Positions 34,941 through 48,252 of a DNA stretch of 64,000 nt are shown piece after piece. Each line of letters opens with the position of its first letter. Within the stretch, counting starts at the first letter, position 1. This stretch comes from Antedon mediterranea. Taxonomy: Eukaryota; Echinodermata; Crinoidea; Comatulida; Antedonidae. A program made the position numbers and the translations under genes. The stretch spans positions 10,142,922 to 10,206,921 of the forward strand of contig NC_092678.1 in NCBI RefSeq assembly GCF_964355755.1. The letters are read 5' to 3'. The notes below the pieces were generated by a model. That model was not told where the DNA came from. It did no database searches and saw nothing but the letters and a program-made list of their open reading frames with translations.

Positions 34941-36950
34941 AAACGTCTCCAAATGCGATTTGAAGCTTTTCCAAGCACTTTGCTGTTTTTATGTTAACAA
35001 GTTTTTTCGAAAATCACAAAATGGTCTAAAACGTCTCAAAATACGATATTAAGCTGTTTTGTGCACTTTGATGATTTGTGTGAAAAGTTTTAACGAAATG
35101 CTCAAAATGGTCTAAAACGGTTTCTAATGTGATTTTAAGCACTTTGATGTTTTTATGTAGCCAAGTTTTTTCGAAAATCACAAAATGGTCAAAAACGTCT
35201 CCAAATGCGATTTGAAGCTTTTCTAAGCACTTTGGTTTTTTTATGTTAACAAGTTTTTTCGAAAATCACAAAATGGTCTAAAACGTCTTCAAATGCGATT
35301 TGAAGATATTCTGAGCACTTTGGTGTTTTTCTGTTAAAAAGTATTTTCGAAAATCACAAAATGGCCTAAAACGTCTCCAAATGCGATTTGAAGCTATTCT
35401 GTACACTTTGATGTTTTGTGTGAAAAAGTTTTGTCAAAATGCTCAAAATGGTCTAAAACGTTTTTAAAACGATATTAAGCTATTTTGTGCTCTTTGATGT
35501 GTTTGTATAACCAAGTTTTTTCGAAAATCACAAAATGGTCTAAAACGTCTCCAAATGCGATTTGAAGCTTTTCCAAGCACTTTGCTGTTTTTATGTTAAC
35601 AATTTTTTTCGAAAATCATAAAATGGTCTAAAACGTCTCCAAATGCGATTTGAAGCTATTCTGTACACTTTGATGTTTTGTGTGAAAAGTTTTGTCGAAA
35701 TGCTCAAAATGGTCTAAAACGTTTTTAAAACGATATTAAGCTATTTTGTGCTCTTTGATGTTTTTGTGTAACCAAGTTTCATCGAAATGAGCAAAATGGT
35801 CTAAAACGTCTCCAAATGCGATTTGAAGCTTTTCTAAGCACTTTGGTGTTTTTATGTTAACAAGTTTTTTCGAAAATCACAAAATGGTCTAAAACGTCTC
35901 CAAATGCGATTTGAAGATATTCTTAGCACTTTGCTGTTTTTATGTTAACAAGTTTTTTCGAAAATCACAAAATGGTCTAAAACGTCTCAAAATGCTATTT
36001 GAAGGTATTCTGAGCACTTTGGTGTTTTTGTGTGAAAAGTTTTAACGAAATGCTCAAAATGGTCTAAAACGGTTCTAATGTGATTTTAAGCACTTTGATG
36101 TTTTTGTATAACCAAGTTTCATCGAAATGCTCAAAATGGTCTAAAACGTTTTTAAAACGATATTAAGCTATTTTGTGCTCTTTGATGTTTTTGTGTAACG
36201 AAGTTTCATCGAAATGAACAAAATGGTCTAAAACGTCTCCAAATGCGATTTGAAGCTTTTCCAAGCACTTTGCTGTTTTTATGTTAACAAGTTTTTTCGA
36301 AAATCACAAAATGGCCTAAAACGTCTCAAAATGCGATTTCAAGGTATTCTGAGCACTTTGGTGTTTTTGTGTGAAAGGTTTTAACGAAATGCTCAAAATG
36401 GTCTAAAACGGTTTCTAATGTGATTTAAAGCACTTTGATGTTTTTGTATAACCAAGTTTCATCGAAATGCACAAAATGGTCTAAAACGTCTCCAAATGCG
36501 ATTTGAAGCTTTTCTAAGCACTTTGCTGTTTTTATGTTAACAAGTTTTTTCGAAAATCACAAAATGGTCTAAAACGTCTCCAAATGCGATTTGAAGATAT
36601 TCTGAGCACTTTGGTGTTTTTATGTTAAAAAGTTTTTTCGAAAATCACAAAATGGTCTAAAACGTCTCCAAATGCGATTTGAAGATATTCTGAGCACTTT
36701 GGTGTTTTTATGTTAACAAGTTTTTTCGAAAATCACAAAATGGTCTAAAACGTCTCCAAATGCGATTTGAAGCTATTCTGTACACTTTGATGTTTTGTGT
36801 GAAAAAGTTTTGTCGAAATGCTCAAAATGGTCTAAAACGTTTTTAAAACGATATTAAGCTATTTTGTGCTCTTTGATGTTTTTCTGTAACCAAGTTTTAT
36901 CGAAATGAACAAAATGGTCTAAAACGTCTCCAAATGCGATTTGAAGCTTT
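34941..36950. repeat. Mosaic module matching 15.95-17.2 and 13.3-14.6 kb
   Basis: About 34941-36195 matches 15955-17209 at offset 18986, including ACGATATTAAGCTG at 35043 and the unusual AACAATTTTTTTCG near 35600. From about 35680 the same sequence also matches 13322-14590 at offset 22358, including GTAACGAAG at 36194-36202. Private changes include GATATTCTTAGC near 35918 and GATTTAAAGCAC near 36423. Confidence 0.8.
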
Positions 36951-38545
36951 TCCAAGCACTTTGCTGTTTTTATGTTAACAAGTTTTTTCGAAAATCACAA
37001 AATGGTCTAAAACGTCTCAAAATGCGATTTGAAGGTATTCTGAGCACTTTGGTGTTTTTGTGTGAAAAGTTTTAACGAAATGCTCAAAATTGTCTAAAAC
37101 GGTTTCTAATGTGATTTTAAGCACTTTGATGTTTTTGTAAAACCAAGTTTCATCGAAATGAACAAAATGGTCTAAAATGTCTCCAAATGCGATTTGAAGC
37201 TTTTCCAAGCACTTTGCTGTTTTTATGTTAACAAGCTTTTTCGAAAATCACAAAATGGTCTAAAACGTCTCCAAATGCGATTTGAAGATATTCTGAGCAC
37301 TTTGGTGTTTTTATGTTAAAAAGTTTTTTCGAAAATCACAAAATGGTCTAAAACGTCTCCAAATGCGATTTGAAGATATTCTGAGCACTTTGGTGTTTTT
37401 ATGTTAAAAAGTTTTTTCGAAAATCACAAAATGGTCTAAAACGTCTCCAAATGCGATTTGAAGCTATTCTGTACACTTTGATGTTTTGTGTGAAAAAGTT
37501 TTGTCGAAATGCTCAAAATGGTTTAAAACGTTTTTAAAACGATATTAAGTTATTTTGTGCTCTTTGATGTTTTTGTGTAACCAAGTTTCATCGAAATGAA
37601 CAAAATGGTCTAAAACGTCTCCAAATGCGATTTGAAGCTTTTCCAAGCACTTTGCTGTTTTTATGTTAACAAGTTTTTTCGAAAATCACAAAATGGTGTA
37701 AAACGTCTCAAAATGCGATTTGAAGGTATTCTGAGCACTTTGGTGTTTTTGTGTGAAAAGTTTTAACGAAATGCTCAAAATGGTCTAAAACGGTTCTAAT
37801 GTGATTTTAAGCTATTCTAGACACTTTGATGTTTTGTGTGAAAAAGTTTTCTCGAAATGCTCAAAATGGTCTAAAACGTTTTCCAATACCATATTAAGCT
37901 ATTTTGTGCAATTTGATGTTTTTGTGTAACCAAGTTTTTTGAAATGCGATTTGAAGATATTCTGAGGACTCTGGTGTTTTTATGTTAAAAAGTTTTTTCG
38001 AAAATCACAAAATGGTCTAAAACGTCTCCAAATGCGATTTGAAGATATTCTGAGCACTTTGGTGTTTTTATGTTAAAAAGTTTTTTCGAAAATCACAAAA
38101 TGGTCTAAAACGTCTCCAAATGCGAGTTGAAGCTATTCTGTACACTTTGATGTTTTGTGTGAAAAAGTTTTGTCGAAATGCTCAAAATGGTCTAAAACGT
38201 TTTTAAAACGATATTAAGCTATTTTGTGCTCTTTGATGTTTTTGTGTAACCAAGTTTTTTCGAAAATCACAAAATGGTCTAAAACGTCTCCAAATGCGAT
38301 TTGAAGCTTTTCTAAGCACTTTGGTGTTTTTATGTTAACAAGTTTTTTCGCAAATCACAAAATGGTCTAAAACGTCTCCAAATGCGATTTGAAGATATTC
38401 TGAGCACATTGGTGTTTTTATGTTAAAAAAGTTTTTTCGAAAATCACAAAATGGTCTAAAACGTTTCCAAATGCGATTTGAAGCTCTTCTGTACACTTTG
38501 ATGTTTTGTGTGAAAAAGTTTTTTCGAAATGCTCAAAATGGTCTA
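36911..38545. repeat. Copy of unit 1 tail (3.4-5.0 kb)
   Basis: This stretch aligns with 3379-5013 at offset 33532; GGTGTAAAACG, the CTATTCTAGACAC chimera, the fused-pair junction, CGCAAATCAC (38349) and GAGCACATTGG all recur in order. The match continues into the ggtgC module (38755). One visible difference is GCGAGTTGAAGC near 38121, where unit 1 has GCGATTTGAAGC. Confidence 0.85.
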
Positions 38546-41500
38546 AAACGTTTTTAAATACGATATTAAGCTGTTTTGTGCACTTTGATGGTTTGTGTGA
38601 AAAGTTTTAACGAAATGCTCAAAATGGTCAAAAACGGTTTCTAATGTGATTTTAAGCACTTTGATGTTTTTGTGTAACCAAGTTTTTTCGAAAATCACAA
38701 ATTGGTCTAAAACGTCTCCAAATGCGATTTGAAGCTTTTCTAAACACTTTGGTGCTTTTATGTTAACAAGTTTTTTCGAAAATCACAAAATGGTCTAAAA
38801 CGTCTCCAAATGCGATTTGAAGCTTTTCTAAACACTTTGGTGTTTTTATGTTAACAAGTTTTTTCGAAAATCACAAAATGGTCTAAAACGTCTTCAAATG
38901 CGATTTGAAGATATTCTGAGCACTTTGGTGTTTTTCTGTTAAAAAGTTTTTTCGAAAATCACAAAATGGTCTAAAACGTCTCCAAATGCGATTTGAAGCT
39001 CTTCTGTACACTTTGATGTTTTGTGTGAAAAAGTTTTCTCGAAATGCTCAAAATGGTCTAAAACGTTTTCCAATACCATATTAAGCTATTTTGTGCAATT
39101 TGATGTTTTTATGTAACCAAGTTTTTTGAAATGCGATTTGAAGATATTCTGAGCACTTTGGTGTTTTTATGTTAAAAAGTTTTTTCGAAAATCACAAAAT
39201 GGTCTAAAACGTCTCCAAATGCGATTTGAAGATATTCTGAGCACTTTGGTGTTTTTATGTTAAAAAGTTTTTTCGAAAATCACAAAATGGTCTAAAACGT
39301 CTCCAAATGCGATTTGAAGCTATTCTGTACACTTTGATGTTTTGTGTGAAAAAGTTTTGTCGAAATGCTCAAAATGGTCTAAAACGTTTTTAAAACGATA
39401 TTAAGCTATTTTGTGCTCTTTGATGTTTTTGTGTAACCAAGTTTTTTCGAAAATCACAAAATGGTCTAAAACGTCTCCAAATGCGATTTGAAGCTTTTCT
39501 AAGCACTTTGGTGTTTTTATGTTAACAAGTTTTTTCGAAAATCACAAAATGGTCTAAAACGTCTCAAAATGCGATTTGAAGGTATTCTGAGCACTTTGGT
39601 GTTTTTGTGTGAAAAGTTTTAACGAAATGCTCAAAATGGTCTAAAACGGTTTCTAATGTGATTTTAAGCACTTTGATGTTTTTGTGTAACCAAGTTTTTT
39701 CGAAAATCACAAAATGGTCTAAAACGTCTCCAAATGCGATTTTAAGCTATTCTGTACACTTTGATGTTTTGTGTGAAAAAAGTTTTGTCGAAATGCTCAA
39801 AATGGTCTAAAACGTTTTTAAAACGATATTGAGCTATTTTGTGCTCTTTGATGTTTTTGTGTAACCAAGTTTTATCGAAATGAACAAAATGGTCTAAAAC
39901 GTCTCCAAATGCGATTTGAAGCTTTTCCAAGCACTTTGCTGTTTTTATATTAAGTTTTTTCGAAAATCACAAAATGGTCTAAAACGTCTCTAAATGCGAT
40001 TTGAAGGTATTCTGAGCAATTTGGTGTTTTTGTGTGAAAAGTTTTAACGAAATGCTCAAAATTGTCTAAAACGGTTTCTAATGTGATTTTAAGCACTTTG
40101 ATGTTTTTGTAAAACCAAGTTTCATCGAAATGCACAAAATGGTCTAAAACGTCTCCAAATGCGATTTGAAGCTATTCTGTACACTTTGATGTTTTGTGTG
40201 AAAAAAGTTTTGTCGAAATGCTCAAAATGGTCTAAAACGTTTTTAAAACGATATTAAGCTATTTTGTGCTCTTTGATGTTTTTGTGTAACCAAGTTTTAT
40301 CGAAATGAACAAAATGGTCTAAAACGTCTCCAAATGCGATTTGAAGCTTTTCCAAGCACTTTGCTGTTTTTATGTTAACAGGTTTTTTCGAAAATCACAA
40401 AATGGTCTAAAACGTCTCAAAATGCGATTTGAAGGTATTCTGAGCACTTTGGTGTTTTTGTGTGAAAAGTTTTAACGAAATGCTCAAAATTGTCTAAAAC
40501 GGTTTCTAATGTGATTTTAAGCACTTTGATGTTTTTGTAAAACCAAGTTTCATCGAAATGCACAAAATGGTCTAAAATGTCTCCAAATGCGATTTGAAGC
40601 TTTTCCAAGCACTTTGCTGTTTTTATGTTAACAAGCTTTTTCGAAAATCACAAAAGGGTCTAAAACGTCTCCAAATGTGATTTGAAGATATTCTGAGCAC
40701 TTTGGTATTTTTATGTTAAAAAGTTTTTTCGAAAATCACAAAATGGTCTAAAACGTCTCCAAATGCGATTTGAAGATATTCTGAGCACTTTGGTGTTTTT
40801 ATGTTAAAAAGTTTTTTCGAAAATCACAAAATGGTCTAAAACGTCTCCAAATGCGATTTGAAGCTATTCTGTACACTTTGATGTTTTGTGTGAAAAAGTT
40901 TTGTCGAAATGCTCAAAATGGTTTAAAACGTTTTTAAAACGATATTAAGCTATTTTGTGCTCTTTGATGTTTTTGTATAACCAAGTTTCATCGAAATGCA
41001 CAAAATGGTCTAAAACGTCTCCAAATACGATTTGAAGCTTTTCCAAGCACTTTGCTGTTTTTATGTTAACAAGTTTTTTCGAAAATCACAAAATTGTCTA
41101 AAACGTCTCAAAATGCGATTTGAAGGTATTCTGAGCACTTTGGTGTTTTTGTGTGAAAAGTTTTAACGAAAAGCTCAAAATGGTCTAAAACGGTTCTAAT
41201 GTGATTTTAAGCACTTTGATGTTTTTGTACAACCAAGTTTCATCGAAATGCTCAAAATGGTCTAAAACGTTTTTAAAACGATATTAAGCTATTTTGTGCT
41301 CTTTGATGTTTTTGTGTAACCAAGTTTTTTTCGAAAATCACAAAATGGTCTAAAACGTCTCCAAATGCGATTTGAAGCTTTTCTAAGCACTTTGGTGTTT
41401 TTATGTTAACAAGTTTTTTCGAAAATCGCAAAATGGTCTAAAACGTCTCAAAATGCGATTTGAAGGTATTCTGAGCACTTTGGTGTTTTTGTGTGAAAAG

Positions 41501-44500
41501 TTTTAACGAAATGCTCAAAATGGTCTAAAACGGTTTCTAATGTGATTTTAACCACTTTGATGTTTTTGTGTAACCAAGTTCTTTTCGAAAATCACAAAAT
41601 GGTCTAAAACGTCTCCAAATGCGATTTGAAGCTTTTCTAAGCACTTTGGTGTTTTTATGTTAACAAGTTTTTTCGAAAATCACAAAATGGTCTAAAACGT
41701 CTCAAAATGCGATTTGAAGGTATTCTGAGCACTTTGGTGTTTTTGTGTGAAAAGTTTTAACGAAATGCTCAAAATGGTCTAAAACGGTTTCTAATGTGAT
41801 TTTAACCACTTTGATGTTTTTGTGTAACCAAGTTTTTTCGAAAATCACAAAATGGTCTAAAACGTCTCCAAATGCGATTTGAAGCTTTTCTAAGCACTTT
41901 GGTGTTTTTATGTTAACAAGTTTTTTCGAAAATCACAAAATGGTCTAAAACGTCTCCAAATGCGATTTGAAGCTATTCTGTACACTTTGATGTTTTGTGT
42001 GAAAAAAGTTTTGTCGAAATGCTCAAAATGGTCTAAAACGTTTTTAAAACGATATTAAGCTATTTTGTGCTCTTTGATGTTTTTGTGTAACCAAGTTTTA
42101 TCGAAATGAACAAAATGTTCTAAAACGTCTCCAAATGCGATTTGAAGCTTTTCCAAGCACTTTGCTGTTTTTATGTTAAGTTTTTTCGAAAATCACAAAT
42201 TGGTCTAAAACGTCTCTAAATGCGAGTTGAAGGTATTCTGAGCACTTTGGTGTTTTTGTGTGAAAAGTTTTAACGAAATGCTCAAAATTGTCTAAAACGG
42301 TTTCTAATGTGATTTTAAGCACTTTGATGTTTTTGTAAAACCAAGTTTCATCGAAATGCACAAAATGGTCTAAAACGTCTCCAAATGCGATTTGAAGCTT
42401 TTCCAAGCACTTTGCTGTTTTTATGTTAACAAGCTTTTTCGAAAATCACAAAATGGTCTAAAACGTCTCCAAATGCGATTTGAAGATATTCTGAGCACTT
42501 TGGTGTTTTTATGTTAAAAAGTTTTTTCGAAAATCACAAAATGGTCTAAAACGTCTCCAAATGCGATTTGAAGCTCTTCTGTACACTTTGATGTTTTGTG
42601 TGAATAAGTTTTGTCAAAATGCTCAAAATGGTCTAAAACGTTTTTAAAACGATATTAAGCTATTTTGTGCTCTTTGATGTTTTTGTATAACCAAGTTTTT
42701 TCGAAAATCACAAAATTGTCTAAAACGTCTCCAAATGCGATTTGAAGATATTCTGAGCACTTTGGTGTTTTTATGTTAAAAAGTTTTTTCGAAAATCACA
42801 AAATGGTCTAAAACGTCTCCAAATGCGATTTGAAGATATTCTGAGCACTTTGGTGTTTTGTGTGAAAAGTTTTGTCGAAATGCTCAAAATGGTCTAAAAC
42901 GTTTTTAAAACGATATTAAGCTATTTTGTGCTCTTTGATGTTTTTGTGTAACCAAGTTTCATCGAAATGAACAAAATGGTCTAAAACGTCTCCAAATGCG
43001 ATTTGAAGCTTTTCTAAGCACTTTGGTGTTTTTATGTTAACAAGTTTTTTCGAAAATCACAAAATGGTCTAAAACGTCTCCAAATGCGATTTGAAGATAT
43101 TCTGAGCACTTTGCTGTTTTTATGTTAACAAGTTTTTTCGAAAATCACAAAATGGTCTAAAACGTCTCAAAATGCTATTTGAAGGTATTCTGAGCACTTT
43201 GGTGTTTTTGTGTGAAAAGTTTTAACGAAATGCTCAAAATGGTCTAAAACGGTTCTAATGTGATTTTAAGCACTTTGATGTTTTTGTATAACCAAGTTTC
43301 ATCGAAATGCTCAAAATGGTCTAAAACGTTTTTAAAACGATATTAAGCTATTTTGTGCTCTTTGATGTTTTTGTGTAATGAAGTTTCATCGAAATGAACA
43401 AAATGGTCTAAAACGTCTCCAAATGCGATTTGAAGCTTTTCCAAGCACTTTGCTGTTTTTATGTTAACAAGTTTTTTCGAAAATCACAAAATGGCCTAAA
43501 ACGTCTCAAAATGCGATTTCAAGGTATTCTGAGCACTTTGGTGTTTTTGTGTGAAAGGTTTTAACGAAATGCTCAAAATGGTCTAAAACGGTTTCTAATG
43601 TGATTTTAAGCACTTTGATGTTTTTGTATAACCAAGTTTCATCGAAATGCACAAAATGGTCTAAAACGTCTCCAAATGCGATTTGAAGCTTTTCTAAGCA
43701 CTTTGCTGTTTTTATGTTAAAAAGTTTTTTCGAAAATCACAAAATGGTCTAAAACGTCTCCAAATGCGATTTGAAGATATTCTGAGCACTTTGGTGTTTT
43801 TATGTTAAAAAGTTTTTTCGAAAATCACAAAATGGTCTAAAACGTCTCCAAATGCGATTTGAAGATATTCTGAGCACTTTGGTGTTTTTATGTTAAAAAG
43901 TTTTTTCGAAAATCACAAAATGGTCTAAAACGTCTCCAAATGCGATTTGAAGCTATTCTGTACACTTTGATGTTTTGTGTGAAAAAGTTTTGTCGAAATG
44001 CTCAAAATGGTCTAAAACGTTTTTAAAACGATATTAAGCTATTTTGTGCTCTTTGATGTTTTTGTGTAACCAAGTTTTATCGAAATGAACAAAATGGTCT
44101 AAAACGTCTCCAAATGCGATTTGAAGCTTTTCTAAGCACTTTGCTGTTTTTATGTTAACAAGTTTTTTCGAAAATCACAAAATGGTCTAAAACGTCTCCA
44201 AATGGGATTTGAAGCTTTTCTAAGCACTTTGGTGTTTTTATGTTAACAAGTTTTTTCGAAAAACACAAAATGGTCTAAAACGTCTCCAAATGCGATTTGA
44301 AGATATTCTGAGCACTTTGGTGTTTTTATGTTAAAAAGTATTTTCGAAAATCACAAAATGGTCTAAAACGTCTCCAAATGCGATTTGAAGCTCTTCTGTA
44401 CACTTTGATGTTTTGTGTGAAAAAGTTTAGTCGAAATGCTCAAAATGGTCTAAAACGTTTTTAAAACGATATTAAGCTATTTTGTGCTCTTTGATGTTTT

Positions 44501-45150
44501 TGTGTAACCAAGTTTCATCGAAAATCACAAAAAGGTCTAAAACGTCTCCAAATGCGATTTGAAGCTTTTCCAAGCACTTTGCTGTTTTTATGTTAACAAG
44601 TTTTTTCGAAAATCACAAAATGGTCTAAAACGTCTCAAAATGCGATTTGAAGGTATTCTGAGCACTTTGGTGTTTTTGTGTGAAAAGTTTTAACGAAATG
44701 CTCAAAATTGTCTAAAACGGTTTCTAATGTGATTTTAAGCACTTTGATGTTTTTGTAAAACCAAGTTTCATCGAAATGAACAAAATGGTCTAAAATGTCT
44801 CCAAATGCGATTTGAAGCTTTTCCAAGCACTTTGCTGTTTTTATGTTAACAAGCTTTTTCGAAAATCACAAAATGGTCTAAAACGTCTCCAAATGCGATT
44901 TGAAGATATTCTGAGCACTTTGGTGTTTTTATGTTAAAAAGTTTTTTCGAAAATCACAAAATGGTCTAAAACGTCTCCAAATGCGATTTGAAGATATTCT
45001 AAGCACTTTGGTGTTTTTATGTTAACAAGTTTTTTCGAAAATCACAAAATGGTCTAAAACGTCTCCAAATGCGATTTGAAGATATTCTGAGCACTTTGGT
45101 GTTTTTCTGTTAAAAAGTATTTTCGAAAATCACAAAATGGTCTAAAACGT
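38262..45150. repeat. Distant copy of unit 3 (+29538)
   Basis: The offset to unit 3 is a constant 29538 from about 8724 to 15460, then 29450 after one fewer 88-bp monomer. Both trimers and the GCAAAATGG variant are kept, unlike in the adjacent unit 4. Differences I noticed are few: 39743 (T for G, GATTTTAAGC), 40155 region (CGTCTCC where unit 3 has CGTCCCC), TAATGAAG near 43377, and CAAAAAGGTC near 44529. Confidence 0.87.
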
Positions 45151-47570
45151 CTCCAAATGCAATTTGAAGCTATTCTGTACACTTTGATGTTTTGTGTGAA
45201 AAAGTTTTGTCAAAAGGCTCAAAATGGTCTAAAACGTTTTTAAAACGATATTAAGCTATTTTGTGCTCTTTGATGTTTTTGTATAACCAAGTTTTTTCGA
45301 AAATCACAAAATGGTCTAAAACGTCTCCAAATGCGATTTGAAGCTTTTCTAAACACTTTGGTGTTTTTATGTTAACAAGTTTTTTCGAAAATCACAAAAT
45401 GGTCTAAAACGTCTCCAAATGCGATTTGAAGCTATTCTGTACACTTTGATGTTTTGTGTGAAAAAGTTTTGTCGAAATGCTCAAAATGGTCTAAAACGTT
45501 TTTAAAACGATATTAAGCTATTTTGTGCTCTTTGATGTTTTTGTGTAACCAAGTTTCATCGATATGAACAAAATGGTCTAAAACGTCTCAAAATGCGATT
45601 TGAAGGTATTCTGAGCACTTTGGTGTTTTTGGGTGAAAAGTTTTAACGAAATGCTCAAAATGGTCTAAAACGGTTTCTAATGTGATTTTAAGCACTTTGA
45701 AGTATTTGTAAAAACAAGTTTCATCGAAATGCACAAAATAGTCTAAAACGTCTCCAAATGCGATTTGAAGCTTTTCTAAGCACTTTGGTGTTTTTATGTT
45801 AACAAGTTTTTTCGAAAATCACAAAATGGTCTAAAACGTCTCCAAATGCGATTTGAAGATATTCTGAGCACTTTGGTGTTTTTATGTTAAAAAGTATTTT
45901 CGAAAATCACAAAATGGTCTAAAACGTCTCCAAATGCGATTTGAAGCTCTTCTGTACACTTTGATGTTTTTTGTGAAAAAGTTTAGTCGAAATGCTCAAA
46001 ATGGTCTATAACGTTTTTAAAACGATATTAAGCTATTTTGTGCTCTTTGATGTTTTTGTGTAACCAAGTTTCATCGAAAATCACAAAATGGTCTAAAACG
46101 TCTCCAAATGCGATTTGAAGATATTCTGAGCACTTTGGTGTTTTTATGTTAACAAGTTTTTTCGAAAATCACAAAATGGTCTAAAACGTCTCCAAATGCG
46201 ATTTGAAGATATTCTGAGCACTTTGGTGTTTTTATGTTAAAAAGTTTTTTCGAAAATCACAAAATGGTCTAAAACGTCTCCAAATGCGATTTGAAGCTAT
46301 TCTATACACTTTGATGTTTTGTGTTAAAAAGTTTTGTCGAAATGCTCAAAATGGTTTAAAACGTTTTTAAAACGATATTAAGCTATTTTGTGCTCTTTGA
46401 TGTTTTTGTGTAACCAAGTTTCATCGAAATGAACAAAATGGTCTAAAACGTCTCCAAATGCGATTTGAAGCTTTTCCAAGCACTTTGCTGTTTTTATGTT
46501 AACAAGTTTTTTCGAAAATCACAAAATTGTCTAAAACGTCTCAAAAAGCGATTTGAAGGTATTCTGAGCACTTTGGTGTTTTTGTGTGAAAAGTTTTAAC
46601 GAAAAGCTCAAAATGGTCTAAAACGGTTCTAATGTGATTTTAAGCACTTTGATGTTTTTGTACAACCAAGTTTCATCGAAATGCTCAAAATGGTCTAAAA
46701 CGTTTTTAAAACGATATTAAGCTATTTTGTGCTCTTTGATGTTTTTGTGTAACCAAGTTTTTTCGAAAATCACAAAATGGTCTAAAACGTCTCCAAATGC
46801 GATTTGAAGCTTTTCTAAGCACTTTGGTGTTTTTATGTTAACAAGTTTTTTCAAAAATCACAAAATGGTCTAAAACGTCTCCAAATGCGATTTGAAGATA
46901 TTCTGAGCACTTTGGTGTTTTTCTGTTAAAAAGTATTTTCGAAAATCACAAAATGGTCTAAAACGTCTCCAAATGCAATTTGAAGCTATTCTGTACACTT
47001 TGATTTTTGTGTGAAAAAGTTTTGTCAAAATGCTCAAAATGGTCTAAAACGTTTTTAAAACGATATTAAGCTATTTTGTGCTCTTTGATGTTTTTGTATA
47101 ACCAAGTTTTTTCGAAAATCACAAAATGGTCTAAAACGTCTCCAAATGCGATTTGAAGCTTTTCTAAACACTTTGGTGTTTTTATGTTAACAAGTTTTTT
47201 CGAAAATCACAAAATGGTCTAAAACGTCTCCAAATCCGATTTGAAGCTATTCTGTACACTTTGATGTTTTGTGTGAAAAAGTTTTGTCGAAATGCTCAAA
47301 ATGGTCTAAAACGTTTTTAAAACGATATTAAGCTATTTTGTGCTCTTTGATGTTTTTGTGTAACCAAGTTTCATCGATATGAACAAAATGGTCTAAAACG
47401 TCTCAAAATGCGATTTGAAGGTATTCTGAGCACTTTGGTGTTTTTGGGTGAAAAGTTTTAACGAAATGCTCAAAATGGTCTAAAACGGTTTCTAATGTGA
47501 TTTTAAGCACTTTGAAGTATTTGTAAAAAAAAGTTTCATCGAAATGCACAAAATAGTCTAAAACGTCTCC
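45150..47570. repeat. Copy of 30.2-32.6 kb module
   Basis: The markers ATCGATATGAAC (45558 and 47373) and TCTATAACG (46005) recur at offset 14933, which becomes 14932 after a one-base loss in TTTGATTTTTGTG near 47002. Private changes include CAAAAGGCTC (near 45213), AAATGCGATTTG near 45418 where the partner has AAATCCGATTTG, AAAAAGCGATT (near 46544) and TTTTTTCAAAAATC (near 46847). Confidence 0.83.
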
Positions 47571-48252
47571 AAATGCGATTTAAAGCTATTCTAGACACTT
47601 TGATGTTTTGTGTGAAAAATTTTCTCGAAATGCTCAAAATGGTCTAAAACGTTTTCCAATACCATTATTAAGCTATTTTGTGCAATTTGATGTTTTTGTG
47701 TAACCAAGTTTTTTGAAATGCGATTTGAAGATATTCTGAGGACTTTGGTGTTTTTATGTTAAAAAGTTTTTTCGAAAATCACAAAATGGTCTAAAACGTC
47801 TCCAAATGCGATTTGAAGATATTCTGAGCACTTTGGTGTTTTTATGTTAAAAAGTTTTTTGGAAAATCACAAAATGGTCTAAAACGACTCCAAATGCGAT
47901 TTGAAGCTATCCTGTACACTTTGATGTTTTGTGTGAAAAAGTTTTGTCGAAATGCTCAAAATGATCTAAAACGTTTTTAAAACGATATTAAGCTATTTTG
48001 TGCTCTTTGATGTTTTTGTGTATCCAAGTTTCATCGAAATGAACAAAATGGTCTAAAACGTTTTTAAATACCATATTAAGCTGTTTTGTGCACTTTGATG
48101 ATTTGTGTGAAAAGTTTTAACGAAATGCTCAAAATAGTCTAAAACGGTTTCTAATGTGATTTTAAGCACTTTGATGTTTTTGTGTAACCAAGTTTTATCG
48201 AAATGAACAAAATGGTCTAAAACGTCTCCAAATGCGATTTGAAGCTTTTCCA
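47571..48252. repeat. Junction segment with low-copy monomer variants
   Basis: Still entirely monomer sequence, but several variants are rare in this window: GCGATTTAAAGC, GTGTGAAAAATTTTCTCG (near 47609), ACCATTATTAAGC (47661), TTTTTTGGAAAATC (near 47857), AAAACGACTCC (near 47881), GCTATCCTGTAC and GTGTATCCAAG. The first part recurs at the right edge of the window, offset 16326 (ACCATTATTAAGC at 63987). The higher density of private changes suggests an older or less homogenised piece. Confidence 0.75.
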
